Shown piece by piece: positions 1 through 9,794 of a DNA stretch of 64,000 bases (positions are counted from its first letter, which is position 1; each line of letters opens with the position of its first letter). A program made the translations under genes and the position numbers. The DNA comes from Zhihengliuella halotolerans (GTDB lineage Bacteria > Actinomycetota > Actinomycetes > Actinomycetales > Micrococcaceae): assembly GCF_004217565.1 (NCBI RefSeq), contig NZ_SHLA01000001.1:1674001-1738000 (forward strand). The letters run 5' to 3'. Under the pieces are notes generated by a model. It searched no databases. It saw only the letters and a program-made list of their open reading frames with translations, and was not told where the DNA came from.

Positions 1-449
1 TAGAACAGGCAGACGGCGAGGGTCGTGATGGCCGCGGCGATGCGGACCGGCTTCTGCCGCAGGCGGAAGGAGAGCACGTCGGCCATCGTGAACTTGCCGG
101 TGTTGCGCAACAGTTCGGCGACGAGCAGCAGCGCGACCAGCCAGGCGACGAGGAAGCCGATGGAATACAGGAAGCCGTCGTAGCCGTTGATGGCGATGGC
201 CCCGACGATACCTAGGAACGAGGCGGCAGAGAGGTAGTCGCCGGCGATGGCGGTGCCGTTCTGGCCGCCCGAGAAGGAGCGCCCGCCGGCGTAGTAGTCG
301 GCGGCGGTCTTGTTGTTCTTCGACGCGCGCAGCACGACGACGAGGGTGACGGCCACGAAGAGGCCGAAGATCGTGATGTTCACCCAGGGGTTGCCGACCG
401 AGCTTTGTCCGGCCGTCGCGGCGAGCGGGGCGAGTTGCGTTGTCATCAT
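1..449 (-). CDS. actP: Cation/acetate symporter, SSS family (C-terminus outside window)
   Basis: The open frame begins at ATG 449 (a second ATG follows at once) and runs off the left edge, so only about 149 N-terminal residues are present. They hold a transmembrane segment near residues 25-45, the conserved stretch AADYYAGGRSFSGGQNG, then AGDYLSAASFLG, as in acetate permease ActP and other sodium:solute symporters. The family imports acetate or other short monocarboxylates with sodium or protons across the cytoplasmic membrane. The start overlaps the stop of the upstream DUF485 gene as ATGA, so translation is probably coupled. The exact substrate is not provable from this fragment. Confidence 0.9.
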   Translation of the reverse strand, partial: MMTTQLAPLAATAGQSSVGNPWVNITIFGLFVAVTLVVVLRASKNNKTAADYYAGGRSFSGGQNGTAIAGDYLSAASFLGIVGAIAINGYDGFLYSIGFLVAWLVALLLVAELLRNTGKFTMADVLSFRLRQKPVRIAAAITTLAVCLF

Positions 450-814
450 TCGGCGTCTCCTTCGAGATCGGCGCGGATGGCCGCGGCCTGCGGATCGAGG
501 CGGCGGTTGGCGAACGAGACGTACGCCGCGGTGATGCCGAAGGTGGAGACGAACTGGAGCAGACCCAGCACGATGCCGACGTTGACGTTGCCCGCGACCG
601 AGATCGCCATGAACTCGGGTGCGAATGCCGCCAGCAGCACGTAGACGAAGTACCAGACGATGAAGATGACGGCCATCGGGAAGACGAAGCTGCGGTGCGT
701 GCGGCGCAGCCGCTGGAACTTCTCCGAAGACTGGGTCTCGCGGAAGTCGACGGTGTCGAGCCCGGCGTCCGCTTCCGGCTCCCGGACCTCGCCCGGGGTG
801 GGTTGGATACCCAT
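446..814 (-). CDS. DUF485 small membrane protein paired with acetate symporter
   Basis: This 122-residue protein has two hydrophobic segments (roughly residues 42-65 and 75-100) and the motif F..LRR.HR.FVFP ahead of the first one, which marks the DUF485 family. DUF485 genes usually sit directly before actP-type symporters, and this one overlaps actP by four bases. Its role is probably as an accessory membrane subunit of the transporter, but the biochemical function is unknown. The start at 814 is supported by GGAGGAA a few bases upstream. The operon is transcribed away from the sensor kinase gene. Confidence 0.88.
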   Translation of the reverse strand: MGIQPTPGEVREPEADAGLDTVDFRETQSSEKFQRLRRTHRSFVFPMAVIFIVWYFVYVLLAAFAPEFMAISVAGNVNVGIVLGLLQFVSTFGITAAYVSFANRRLDPQAAAIRADLEGDAE

Positions 815-850
815 GGATTCCTCCTACTTTTCTGCGCTAGCCCCGGTCGG

Positions 851-880
851 GGGCGCGGTGTGATCCCCATCACTGTGACG
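851..880. promoter_or_regulatory. CRP/GlxR-like palindrome in divergent promoter region
   Basis: TGTGA (859-863), six bases, then TCACT (870-874) matches nine of ten positions of the CRP/GlxR consensus TGTGA-N6-TCACA. It lies between the minus-strand DUF485-actP operon and the plus-strand kinase operon. GlxR is known to control acetate and carbon genes in corynebacteria; control here is inferred. Confidence 0.5.
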
Positions 881-1002
881 CATTCGAGACACGCTGTGGT
901 CCCTCCCCCGCCCGGCGACGGACGAGCGGTCGCCACGTTGCGCCGAACGGTCGCTGCGGCCGGTGAGCGGCGCCGACGCCCGGGCCCCGCGCCGGCGCTC
1001 GG

Positions 1003-1015
1003 TACGCTGGTGCTC
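1003..1015 (+). promoter_or_regulatory. Candidate leaderless promoter of the sensor kinase
   Basis: TACGCT at 1003-1008 fits the actinobacterial -10 pattern TANNNT and is seven bases from the ATG at 1016. No ribosome binding site precedes that ATG, so the transcript may begin at or near the start codon. Confidence 0.4.
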
Positions 1016-2176
1016 ATGATGTCGCCCGCCCTCGAGACCACGCTGATCGTTTCGATCATCGTCGCCGCGGCCGCCGTCGTCGTCTACGTCGGGATGCGGG
1101 TGTTCCACGCCCAGCGCGACCTCGGCACGGATGCCGACCGCGCCACGTTCCAGACGCTGCACACCGTCTCGCTCGCCGCGCCGCACCTGGCCAACGGGCT
1201 CGAGGAGGAGGGAGCCTCCCGCGCGAGCCGCCACCTGCGGGAACTGCTCGGGTGCCGCGGGCTCGCGGTCACGAATACGACGGCGGTGCTCGCCGCCGAC
1301 GGCGCCCTGCCGGACGTCGACGTGCTCGCTCTTGCGTCGCAGACGATCACGGCGGGGCGCACCCAGGTCGTCCACGGGCGCGACTGGGACGCGGTGTGCT
1401 CGCCCGTCGTCGTCCAGGACCGGACCATGGGCACCGTCATCGCCTTCGCCGCCAAGGCGGACTCCGGGCTCGTGCGCGCCGGCAGCGAGGTCGCCGCCTG
1501 GGTTGCGGCGCACGTCGGCCTCGCCGAACTCGACGAGTCCCGCGCCCGTCTCGCCGAGGCCGAGGTGAAGGCCCTGCGCGCGCAGATCAGTCCGCATTTC
1601 ATCTACAACTCGCTCGGTGCGATCGCCTCGTTCATCAACACGGACCCGGAGCGGGCCCGCGAGCTCGTCGTCGAATTCGCCGACTTCACCCGCTACACCT
1701 TCCGCCGCCACGGGGAGTTCACGACCCTGGCCGAGGAGCTGCAGGCGATCGACCGCTACCTCCTGCTCGAGAAGGCCCGCTTCGGGGACCGGATCCGCGT
1801 CAGCCTCGAGATCGCGCCCGAGGTCCTCGGCACCGTCATCCCCTTCCTGAGCCTGCAGCCGCTCGTCGAGAACGCCGTGCGCCACGGCCTCGAGGGGCGG
1901 CCCGACGGCGGCCTCATCACGATCACCGCCGCTGACGACGGCCAACACGCTGTCATCACCATCGAGGACGACGGCGTCGGCATGGACCCGGAGCACCTGC
2001 GCGACCTGCTCGGGGTCCGCCCCGACGGCGAGCATGTAGGGCTGCGCAACGTGGACGTGCGGCTGCGCCAGCTCTACGGGCCGGAACACGGCCTCGTCGT
2101 CGACACCGCCCCCGGCGCCGGAACCCTGATCACCGTGCGGCTGCCCAAATTCCGCACCCCTAGACTTGAGCCATGA
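1016..2176 (+). CDS. LytS/YehU-type sensor histidine kinase
   Basis: The 386-residue protein has one N-terminal membrane helix (about residues 7-29), a GAF-like cytosolic sensor region (about 40-170) and a LytS-type kinase domain. The phospho-acceptor histidine is H194 in QISPHFIYNSLG (PF06580), and the ATP-binding N-box reads ENAVRHGLE. The frame is open well upstream, but ATG 1016 was chosen because translation from further up would cover the promoter region and the residues just after 1016 form the membrane helix. The stop overlaps the response regulator start as ATGA. The neighbours suggest sensing of a carboxylate or cell-energy signal to control the adjacent symporters. The ligand is unknown. 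Confidence 0.9.
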   Translation: MMSPALETTLIVSIIVAAAAVVVYVGMRVFHAQRDLGTDADRATFQTLHTVSLAAPHLANGLEEEGASRASRHLRELLGCRGLAVTNTTAVLAADGALPDVDVLALASQTITAGRTQVVHGRDWDAVCSPVVVQDRTMGTVIAFAAKADSGLVRAGSEVAAWVAAHVGLAELDESRARLAEAEVKALRAQISPHFIYNSLGAIASFINTDPERARELVVEFADFTRYTFRRHGEFTTLAEELQAIDRYLLLEKARFGDRIRVSLEIAPEVLGTVIPFLSLQPLVENAVRHGLEGRPDGGLITITAADDGQHAVITIEDDGVGMDPEHLRDLLGVRPDGEHVGLRNVDVRLRQLYGPEHGLVVDTAPGAGTLITVRLPKFRTPRLEP

Positions 2177-2889
2177 TCAACGTAGTCGTCGCCGATGACG
2201 AGCCGCCGGCGGTCGAGGAGCTCGCGTTCCTGCTCGCCAAGGACCCGCGCATCGGCAAGATCCATCGGGCCTCCTCCGGCGCCCAGGCGCTCAAGGCCCT
2301 CGACGAGTTCGACGTCGACGCGCTCTTCCTCGACATCCACATGCCGGCCCTCACCGGGTTGGACATCGCCCGCGTCATCTCCCGCTTCACGCGCCCGCCG
2401 GCCGTCGTCTTCGTGACCGCGGACGAGGCCCAGGCGCTCGAGGCCTTCGAACTGGCCGCCGTGGACTACATCCTCAAGCCCATCCGGCCCGCCCGCCTGG
2501 CCGAATCGGTGCGCCGGATCTGCGAAGCCGTCGAGGACGCGGCCGAGGCCCCGGAGCTCGTCACGGTCGATCAGGGCGGGGTGACCCGGATGATCCGCCG
2601 TGACGACATCACCCACGTCCTGGCCCAGGGCGACTACGCCCGACTGCACACGAAGGACGCGAGCTACCTCATCCGCGTGCCCCTCGGCGATCTGGAACAG
2701 CAGTGGTCCGAGGCCGGGTTCGTGCGCATCCACCGCAGCTGCCTCGTGGCGATGGACCACATCGGCCGGGTCCGCCTGCAGCCCGGGCGGGCCGCCGTCG
2801 TGATCGGCGACGTGGAACTGCCCGTCAGCCGACGCGCCCTGCCGAACCTGCGTGAGCGCCTCGAGTCCCACCGCGTGAGGCCGCTCTGA
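2173..2889 (+). CDS. LytTR-family response regulator
   Basis: The 238-residue protein has a receiver domain (residues 1-120) with acidic pocket D8/D9, phospho-acceptor D54 in LFLDIHMP, and the conserved lysine in DYILKP. A LytTR DNA-binding domain follows (about 135-235), including the family signature FVRIHRSCLV. It is the partner of the overlapping kinase gene. LytTR regulators bind direct repeats upstream of membrane-transport genes, so the symporter genes on either side are the likely targets. TAGACT at 2161-2166, six bases before the ATG, could also act as an internal leaderless promoter giving extra regulator without kinase. Confidence 0.92.
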   Translation: MINVVVADDEPPAVEELAFLLAKDPRIGKIHRASSGAQALKALDEFDVDALFLDIHMPALTGLDIARVISRFTRPPAVVFVTADEAQALEAFELAAVDYILKPIRPARLAESVRRICEAVEDAAEAPELVTVDQGGVTRMIRRDDITHVLAQGDYARLHTKDASYLIRVPLGDLEQQWSEAGFVRIHRSCLVAMDHIGRVRLQPGRAAVVIGDVELPVSRRALPNLRERLESHRVRPL

Positions 2890-3239
2890 TGGATGCGCGC
2901 CCCGAACGCGTGCGCGTCACCGCACCGCGGGACGCCGCCCCGCCCCCGATCTCCCCCGTCCCCGCCGGCACACCGGAGGACTTCTACGTGCGCTCGCTCG
3001 TGAGGTCCCAGCTCCGCCTAGCGCTCTCGGTGGCCGTCGGCTTCGTCGTCGTGCTGGTCCTTCTGGCCGTCATGGTGACGTTCTGGCCGCAGATCCACGC
3101 CATGCGCGTGGCCACGATCCCGCTGCCGTGGCTGCTCCTCGGCGTCGGCGTGTACCCGCTCATCTGGGTGGGCGCGGCGCTGTACAACCGCGCCTCCGAG
3201 CGCAACGAACAGCGGTACCGCGACCTGGCCGGGCGGTGA
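2889..3239 (+). CDS. Small two-helix membrane protein (symporter accessory)
   Basis: The 116-residue protein has a proline-rich cytosolic N-terminus (to about residue 38), two membrane helices (about 43-65 and 78-98) and a charged tail. Its start overlaps the regulator stop by one base (TGATG), and it is followed three bases later by the symporter gene, so it belongs to the same operon. Size, topology and position mimic the DUF485 protein that precedes actP on the other side of the locus, but I do not see the DUF485 sequence motif. An accessory role for the next gene's transporter is inferred. Confidence 0.75.
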   Translation: MDARPERVRVTAPRDAAPPPISPVPAGTPEDFYVRSLVRSQLRLALSVAVGFVVVLVLLAVMVTFWPQIHAMRVATIPLPWLLLGVGVYPLIWVGAALYNRASERNEQRYRDLAGR

Positions 3240-3242
3240 TCC

Positions 3243-4781
3243 GTGCAGTCCTCCGCCGCACTCGCCGCGATCGCCGTCGTCACCGCCGCCACCGTTCTCA
3301 TCGCCTTCAACGGTCTGCGCCTCTCCCGCACCACGAGTGACTTCTACGTCGCCTCGCGCACCGTGAAACCCTGGTGGAACGCGTCGGCGATCGGCGGCGA
3401 GTACCTCTCCGCGGCGAGTTTCCTGGGCGTCGCCGGCCTCATCGTGGTCTCCGGTCAGGACGGGTTGTGGTTCCCGATCGGCTACACGGCCGGCTACCTG
3501 ATGCTGCTTCTCTTCGTCGCCGCCCCGCTGCGCCGCTCCGGGGCCTACACGCTCCCGGACTTCGCGCAGATCCGCCTCGGCGGGCGGATGCCGCGGCTCG
3601 TGACGAGCGGCCTCGTCGTCGTGGTCGGCTGGATGTACATCGTTCCGCAGCTGCACGGCGCGGCCCTGACTCTGAGGACGACGACGCCGTTGCCCTCCTG
3701 GGTGGGCGCCGTCTCGGTCATGTGCATTGTCTGCGTGACGGTACTGGCGGGCGGCATGCGCTCCATCACCTTCGTCCAGGCTTTCCAGTACTGGCTGAAG
3801 CTGCTCGCCCTGGCGGTACCGACGATCTTCCTGCTCATCCACCTGGGACTGATGGGCGAGTCCGCGACCGCCGGCGGGGCCGCGTTCGACGCGCTGCCCG
3901 CCGACGGCTCGGAGCCGGGCTCGTCGGCCCTCAGCGGCGGTCAGCTGAGCCTGTTCCAGACGATTTCGCTCATCGTGGCCCTGCTCTTCGGCACCCTGGG
4001 CCTGCCGCACGTGCTCGTTCGCTTCTACACCAATCCGGACGGGCCGAGCGCGCGACGCACGACCGCGATCGTGCTGGGCCTGCTCTCGCTCTTCTATGTC
4101 TTTCCGACGATCCTCGGCGTGCTGGGCCGGACCTACCTGCCGGACCTGGCCTCGGGCGGCAACGCCGACGCGACCGTGCTGCTGCTGCCGGGCGCGGTCG
4201 TGGGCGGGTTGGCCGGGGATCTGCTCTCTGCGTTGGTCATCGGCGGGGCCTTCGCAGCGTTTCTCTCGACGACGTCGGGACTGGTCGTCTCGCTCGCCGG
4301 TGTCATCAGCCAGGATCTCTTCAAGGGCACGGTGCGCGGATTCCGGATCGCGACCCTTCTGGCCTGCCTCGTGCCGCTGCTGCTGGCCCTGGCCACCCGC
4401 AGTTTCGCGTTGGCCGGCGCAATCGGCTCGGTCTTCGCGTTCACGGCCTCGACGATCTGCCCGCTGCTGCTGCTCGGGATCTGGTGGCGCGGACTCACCG
4501 CACGCGGCGCCGTCGCGGGGATGCTCACGGGGGCGCTGACCTGCGGCGGCGCTCTGCTGGCGGCGAGCACGCTGCAGCTGCCCGACGTCGTCGCACGGGT
4601 CTGCGAGCACCCGGCGGCGCTGACAGTCCCGTTGGCGTTCACGGTGACCGTCGCGGTCTCGCGCTGGGAGCGGGCGTGCGAGCGTTCCGAAAGCGGCAAA
4701 GCCGGCACGCAGGCGCGGCGCGCACGAAAGGTGATGGCCCAGCTACACGTGCCGGAGGAGCTCTATGAGCGGCGCTACTAG
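3243..4781 (+). CDS. Sodium:solute symporter (SSS family, acetate-permease-like)
   Basis: The 512-residue protein starts at GTG 3243, three bases after the previous gene. It has about 13 hydrophobic segments and the family hallmarks SDFYVASRTVKPWWNASA and GGEYLSAASFLG near the N-terminus. It is a second SSS transporter in the same locus and is co-transcribed with the LytS/LytTR genes, which probably regulate it. The substrate is likely a small monocarboxylate (acetate, pyruvate or propionate) by similarity to ActP/MctC transporters, but the sequence does not settle this. Its last four bases overlap the convergent DivIVA-domain gene. Confidence 0.9.
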   Translation: MQSSAALAAIAVVTAATVLIAFNGLRLSRTTSDFYVASRTVKPWWNASAIGGEYLSAASFLGVAGLIVVSGQDGLWFPIGYTAGYLMLLLFVAAPLRRSGAYTLPDFAQIRLGGRMPRLVTSGLVVVVGWMYIVPQLHGAALTLRTTTPLPSWVGAVSVMCIVCVTVLAGGMRSITFVQAFQYWLKLLALAVPTIFLLIHLGLMGESATAGGAAFDALPADGSEPGSSALSGGQLSLFQTISLIVALLFGTLGLPHVLVRFYTNPDGPSARRTTAIVLGLLSLFYVFPTILGVLGRTYLPDLASGGNADATVLLLPGAVVGGLAGDLLSALVIGGAFAAFLSTTSGLVVSLAGVISQDLFKGTVRGFRIATLLACLVPLLLALATRSFALAGAIGSVFAFTASTICPLLLLGIWWRGLTARGAVAGMLTGALTCGGALLAASTLQLPDVVARVCEHPAALTVPLAFTVTVAVSRWERACERSESGKAGTQARRARKVMAQLHVPEELYERRY

Positions 4782-5362
4782 TCGATCGATGCCATGAGCT
4801 CGACGACGCGGTCGAGGAACGCGTCGACCTGGCTCTCCTCGTAGCCGTCCTGGCCCTGCGCCTCGCGGAAGGTGGCGCGGCGGACGGAGTCGACGCTCAA
4901 CGGGACGTCTTTCTCGAAGTAGTCGGCGAGCTGGTCGCACAGGGCGTCCACGTCTTCGACGTTGTAGCTGGCGACGTTCCGGCGCGACGGTCGGCGGAAT
5001 CGCTCGCCGGGCTGGCGGTGCAGACGGCCGCGCAGGATCGTGGAGAGGCGCCCGACCTGCTGCAGCCAGGCCTCCTCGCCCTCGGCCTCGACGAGGGCCT
5101 CGCGCTCACGCTTGGCGAAGACGTCCTCGAGTCGATCGAGTGCCGAGTCGACGGTGCGGGCATCGTAGCCGCCCTTCTGGGGGTCGAACGCGGTGCGGCG
5201 AACGAGGTGGCTCGTGACGATCTCGTCGTCGGCCCCGGTCCCGTTGAACGTACCGCGAGCGCGCGCCAGAAACTCATCGACCTGCTCGATGCTGTATCCG
5301 TACTCGTTGGCCGCCACCGTCTCGAACGGCAGGGCGGCTTGACGCATGTCTGGCTGGCTCAC
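4778..5362 (-). CDS. DivIVA-domain protein
   Basis: The protein (194 residues from GTG 5362) contains three short DivIVA-like modules. The first is near the N-terminus (Y-x-x-EQVDEFLARA); the second is around FDPQKGGYDARTVDSALDRL; the third is at the C-terminus (GYEESQVDAFLDRVVELM). DivIVA/Wag31 proteins bind curved membrane at poles and septa, but this one lacks the long coiled coil of true DivIVA, so it is a domain relative of unknown role. GTG 5362 has an AGAGGGA upstream; ATG 5347 is an alternative. A TACTAT -10-like element sits about 100 bases upstream, before the cdsA stop. Confidence 0.75.
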   Translation of the reverse strand: MSQPDMRQAALPFETVAANEYGYSIEQVDEFLARARGTFNGTGADDEIVTSHLVRRTAFDPQKGGYDARTVDSALDRLEDVFAKREREALVEAEGEEAWLQQVGRLSTILRGRLHRQPGERFRRPSRRNVASYNVEDVDALCDQLADYFEKDVPLSVDSVRRATFREAQGQDGYEESQVDAFLDRVVELMASID

Positions 5363-5508
5363 GAATTGTCCCTCTAAGCTCCGGTTGGTACCGATTCTGG
5401 TACTCGATGTCTTGCTGTGGTTCCGCAGCGGGCGCCGCCCGGATCCCCTCACGACTATAGTACCGACTTTCGCGCCTGTCCGGGCGGCTCGTCCGCGTGC
5501 CGATCCGG

Positions 5509-6387
5509 CTAGGTTCGGCCCATCGCCGACGTCAGCACCACAGCCATCAGATACGCCGCCGGCGCGGCGAAGACGATCGAATCGAGACGGTCCATGACGC
5601 CTCCGTGCCCGGGCAGCAGGTTGCTCATGTCCTTGATGCCGAGTTCGCGCTTGACCATCGACTCGGCCAGATCCCCGGCGGTCGCCGCGGCGACCGTCGC
5701 CACGGCCAGGGGGACGCCGACCCACCAGGGCACGTCCAGCAGGAAGACCGCCGCGCCGATGGCGACGAGGATCGCTCCGCCCACGGAGCCGGCGAAACCC
5801 TCCCAGGACTTCTTCGGGCTGATCTTCGGCGCCATGGGGTGCTTGCCGAAGAACGCCCCGATGAGATATCCGAAAGTGTCGTTCGCAACGACGAGCAGAA
5901 GCATCGTGGCCACCATGAAGTGGCCCTTCTCCCGCGCGAAGAGCAGGACAGCGAAGCTCATCAGGAACGGAACCCACAGGAAGACGCCCGTGGAGGCTGT
6001 GATCGAACGGATGACGCCGCGTCCGCCCTCAATGACACGCCAGAGCACGATGAGGACGACAGCGCCGGCCAGTGCGAAACCGAGCGCCTCCGGTCCGCCG
6101 TAGTGCGCGGCGAAGGGCAGGGCGACGGAGCCGGCCGCCAACGGGACGATGGGCACGTCGACGTCGGCGACACTCAACGCCCGGGCGACTTCCCAGCAGC
6201 CGAAGACGCCGAAAACGGCGACCGTCGCGACGAACGCGACGGGGAAGAAGAAGAGCCCCGCCAGTACTGCGGCGAGGAGGATGACGCCGACCGCGATCGC
6301 GGCCGGGAGGTTCCTCCCGGCCCGCGATGGCTTCGTACGTTCCGCTCGCCGGGAACGTCGCGAGGCCGGCTCCGCGGGGGTCGTCAT
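5509..6387 (-). CDS. cdsA: Phosphatidate cytidylyltransferase
   Basis: The enzyme makes CDP-diacylglycerol from phosphatidate and CTP, the entry point to phospholipid synthesis. The 292-residue protein has a basic N-terminus, about eight membrane helices, and the CdsA signature near the C-terminus, visible as KDMSNLLPGHGGVMDRLDS with the catalytic acidic and lysine residues. An earlier conserved segment reads KISPKKSWEGFAGS. It follows frr with a one-base overlap (TAATG), the frr-cdsA order common in bacteria, and is probably co-transcribed with frr. Confidence 0.95.
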   Translation of the reverse strand: MTTPAEPASRRSRRAERTKPSRAGRNLPAAIAVGVILLAAVLAGLFFFPVAFVATVAVFGVFGCWEVARALSVADVDVPIVPLAAGSVALPFAAHYGGPEALGFALAGAVVLIVLWRVIEGGRGVIRSITASTGVFLWVPFLMSFAVLLFAREKGHFMVATMLLLVVANDTFGYLIGAFFGKHPMAPKISPKKSWEGFAGSVGGAILVAIGAAVFLLDVPWWVGVPLAVATVAAATAGDLAESMVKRELGIKDMSNLLPGHGGVMDRLDSIVFAAPAAYLMAVVLTSAMGRT

Positions 6388-6944
6388 TAGACCTCCAGCA
6401 GCTCGGCTTCCTTGCGCTTGAGCAGCTCGTCGACGGTGTCGACGTACTTCTTGGTCAGCGCGTCCAGTTCCTTCTCGCCGCGGTTGCCGTCGTCCTCACC
6501 GACCTCGCCGTCCTTGACGAGCTTGTCGATGGCGTCCTTGGCCTTACGGCGGTGGTTGCGCAGGGCGACCTTCGCGTCCTCGCCCTTGCCGCGCACGACC
6601 TTGACGTATTCCTTGCGGCGCTCCGCCGTCAGCTCCGGCAGGACCACTCGGATGGCTTTGCCGTCGTTGGACGGGTTGGCGCCGATCTCGGAGTCGGAGA
6701 GCGCCTTCTCGATCGCGCGCAGCGCGGAGACGTCGTACGGCGTGATGAGGATCGTGCGCGCGTCGGTGACCGCGAACGAGGCCAGCTGCTGCAGCGGGGT
6801 CATCGAGCCGTAGTAGTCGACCATGACCTTGGCGTAGAGGCTGGGGTTGGCGCGGCCGGTGCGGATCGAGGAGAAGTCCTCCTTCGCCGCCTCCACGGTG
6901 CGCTCCATCTTGTCGGTGGCGTCTGTCAGGGTCTCATCAATCAC
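6387..6944 (-). CDS. frr: Ribosome recycling factor
   Basis: RRF splits post-termination ribosomes together with EF-G. The 185-residue protein matches the usual length and carries the conserved segments [19 protein letters not shown], and ERRKEYVK. An in-frame ATG lies at 6962, but GTG 6944 was chosen because AAGGAG falls eight bases before it and the resulting N-terminus (M-IDETL) matches the family. It lies between pyrH and cdsA on the same strand. Confidence 0.96.
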   Translation of the reverse strand: MIDETLTDATDKMERTVEAAKEDFSSIRTGRANPSLYAKVMVDYYGSMTPLQQLASFAVTDARTILITPYDVSALRAIEKALSDSEIGANPSNDGKAIRVVLPELTAERRKEYVKVVRGKGEDAKVALRNHRRKAKDAIDKLVKDGEVGEDDGNRGEKELDALTKKYVDTVDELLKRKEAELLEV

Positions 6945-7028
6945 GTCAGTACTCCTTGTCATCGCCTGCCACGGGAGGACAGGCCGGATCGGTGGCTGGA
7001 CTCGTTTTTATCCTATGTCAGGTGGCCG

Positions 7029-7790
7029 CTAGACCGTGACGCGTGTGCCCAGCGGTTCGCCGAGGAGCGCGCCGGTCACGTTGCCTTCGCCCTCCATGCC
7101 GAAGACCCGCATGGCCAGGCTGTTGTCTTTGCACATCGTCATCGCGGTCTGGTCCATGACGCGGATGTTCTTCAGCAGCGCCTCGTCGTAGGTGAGCTGG
7201 TCGAGCTTGACGGCTGAGGGGTCCTTCTTGGGGTCGGCGCTGTAAACGCCGTCGACGCCGCTCTTGGCCATGAGGACCTCGTCGGCGCGGACCTCGAGGG
7301 CGCGCTGCGCGGCGACGGTGTCGGTCGAGAAGTAGGGCAGGCCGGCACCTGCACCGAAGATCACGACGCGGTCCTTCTCCAGGTGCCGGATCGCCCGGCG
7401 CGGAATGTAGGCCTCGGCGACCTGGGCCATCGAAATGGCCGACTGGACCCGGGTGTCGACGCCGGCCTGCTCGAGGAAGTCCTGGAGCGCCAGGCAGTTC
7501 ATCACGGTCCCGAGCATGCCCATGTAGTCAGCACGAGAGCGGTCCATGCCGGACTGCGAGAGCTCGGCGCCGCGGAAGAAGTTGCCGCCGCCGACGACGA
7601 TGGCCGTCTCGACGGTGCCGACCGTCTGTGCGATCTGCTCCGCGATGGCCTGCACAGTCTCGGGATCGACGCCGAGCTTGCCGCCCCCGAACACTTCGCC
7701 GGAGAGTTTGAGCAGGACGCGTCGGCGCTTGCCGCCGCCGTGTGCCGTGGTCTCGTCGGTGCCGACCTGTTCCGCTGTGGCCTTGTCCAA
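7029..7790 (-). CDS. pyrH: Uridylate (UMP) kinase
   Basis: PyrH phosphorylates UMP to UDP. The protein contains KLSGEVFGG near the N-terminus, [10 protein letters not shown], the [11 protein letters not shown] segment and [11 protein letters not shown], all hallmarks of bacterial UMP kinase of the amino-acid-kinase fold. TTG 7790 is preferred: AAGGGAGG lies just upstream, and the resulting 253 residues are close to the family length, whereas the longer open frame starting at 7904 would run through the tsf terminator. It follows tsf after that terminator and precedes frr. Confidence 0.95.
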   Translation of the reverse strand: MDKATAEQVGTDETTAHGGGKRRRVLLKLSGEVFGGGKLGVDPETVQAIAEQIAQTVGTVETAIVVGGGNFFRGAELSQSGMDRSRADYMGMLGTVMNCLALQDFLEQAGVDTRVQSAISMAQVAEAYIPRRAIRHLEKDRVVIFGAGAGLPYFSTDTVAAQRALEVRADEVLMAKSGVDGVYSADPKKDPSAVKLDQLTYDEALLKNIRVMDQTAMTMCKDNSLAMRVFGMEGEGNVTGALLGEPLGTRVTV

Positions 7791-7871
7791 TGGGACCTCC
7801 CTTGTCCGCTCGCCATCGTCGATGGTGTGCGCCGTCGTTGTCTGTCTTCGCCCCGTGCACGGCACGGGGCA

Positions 7872-7907
7872 GGGAAAAGGGGTGGCCACCTGATTGGTGG
7901 CCACCCC
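7872..7907 (-). terminator. Intrinsic terminator after tsf
   Basis: A perfect 12-base-pair stem (7879-7890 with 7896-7907, loop TGATT) is followed on the minus strand by TTTTCCC. It sits between the tsf stop and the pyrH start and would end or attenuate tsf transcription. Confidence 0.85.
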
Positions 7908-7956
7908 CTCTACCGTACGTGCGGGCGGGCGGTTGTGCCGTCCGCCAGCTGCTTGC

Positions 7957-8796
<840 letters not shown>

Positions 8797-8863
8797 GTAC
8801 AACCCCATTCGTTGTGGTTTGTCGAAGAATCTACGCAGCTGGGCCCTTACGGGCCCGGTCTGT

Positions 8864-8900
8864 GAAGAGCCGGCGGGGCTGTTGACCCCGCCGGCTCTTC
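8864..8900. terminator. 15-bp hairpin between rpsB and tsf (attenuator/terminator)
   Basis: Perfect 15-base-pair arms at 8864-8878 and 8886-8900 enclose a 7-base loop. There is no long U tract, so on the minus strand it may partly terminate after rpsB or protect the rpsB mRNA end rather than act as a full stop. Confidence 0.65.
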
Positions 8901-8912
8901 TACATCATGTGA

Positions 8913-9794
8913 TTACTTGGCGTCCTCGGCGGGTGCCTTGGCGTCCTCAGCGGCCGTCTCGGCCGGAGCCTCAGTCGCCTCTGCGGCCGGAGCCTCCGTT
9001 GCCTCGGCAGCGGCGGCCTCTTCGGCCTGCTTGCCCTCGAGCAGCTCGCGCTCCCACTCGGCCAGCGGCTCGGCCGGCGCCTCGGTGTTGCCCGAAGCCT
9101 TGTTGTTGCGGGCGATGAGGCCCTCGGCAACGGCGTCGGCAACCACGCGGGTCAGGAGGTTGACGGAGCGGATGGCGTCGTCGTTACCCGGGATCGGGTA
9201 TGCGACGTCGTCCGGGTCGCAGTTGGTGTCGAGGATCGCGACGATCGGGATACCGAGCTTCTGCGCCTCGTCAACGGCGAGGTGCTCCTTCTTGGTGTCG
9301 ACGATCCACAGCAGCGACGGGGTCTTCGTCAGGTTGCGGATACCACCGAGGTTGGACTGCAGCTTGGTCAGCTCGCGCTTGAGCAGCAGCAGTTCCTTCT
9401 TGGTGTGACCGGAGCCGGCGACGTCCTCGAAGTTGATCTCTTCCAGTTCCTTCATACGCTGCACACGCTTGGCAACGGTCTGGAAGTTGGTGAGCATGCC
9501 GCCCAGCCAGCGCTGGTTGACGTAGGGCTGGTTCACGCGGTTCGCCTGCTCGGCGATCGCTTCCTGCGCCTGCTTCTTCGTGCCGACGAACAGGACGGAG
9601 CCGCCGTGGGCCACCGTCTGCTTGACGAACTCGTAGGCGTTGTCGATGTAGGCCAGCGACTGCTGCAGGTCGATGATGTAGATGCCGTTGCGCTCGGTGA
9701 AGATGAAACGCTTCATCTTCGGGTTCCAGCGACGGGTCTGGTGGCCAAAGTGAACGCCGCTGTCGAGCAGCTGGCGCATGGTAACGACTGGCAT
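8913..9794 (-). CDS. rpsB: 30S ribosomal protein S2
   Basis: The protein begins [19 protein letters not shown], the S2 signature, and continues with [11 protein letters not shown] and the [10 protein letters not shown] segment. ATG 9794 has AAGGAG seven bases upstream. At 293 residues it is longer than the roughly 240 of E. coli S2 because of a C-terminal tail (from about residue 250) made of low-complexity Ala/Glu/Pro repeats of the EATEAPA type, as is common in actinobacterial S2 proteins. A long upstream region with hairpins may serve in control. Confidence 0.97.
   Translation of the reverse strand: MPVVTMRQLLDSGVHFGHQTRRWNPKMKRFIFTERNGIYIIDLQQSLAYIDNAYEFVKQTVAHGGSVLFVGTKKQAQEAIAEQANRVNQPYVNQRWLGGMLTNFQTVAKRVQRMKELEEINFEDVAGSGHTKKELLLLKRELTKLQSNLGGIRNLTKTPSLLWIVDTKKEHLAVDEAQKLGIPIVAILDTNCDPDDVAYPIPGNDDAIRSVNLLTRVVADAVAEGLIARNNKASGNTEAPAEPLAEWERELLEGKQAEEAAAAEATEAPAAEATEAPAETAAEDAKAPAEDAK

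Noticed and set aside
7790-7904. N-terminal extension of PyrH up to 7904
   Set aside because: The extension would translate the tsf terminator and has no similarity to UMP kinase; a good ribosome binding site precedes TTG 7790.
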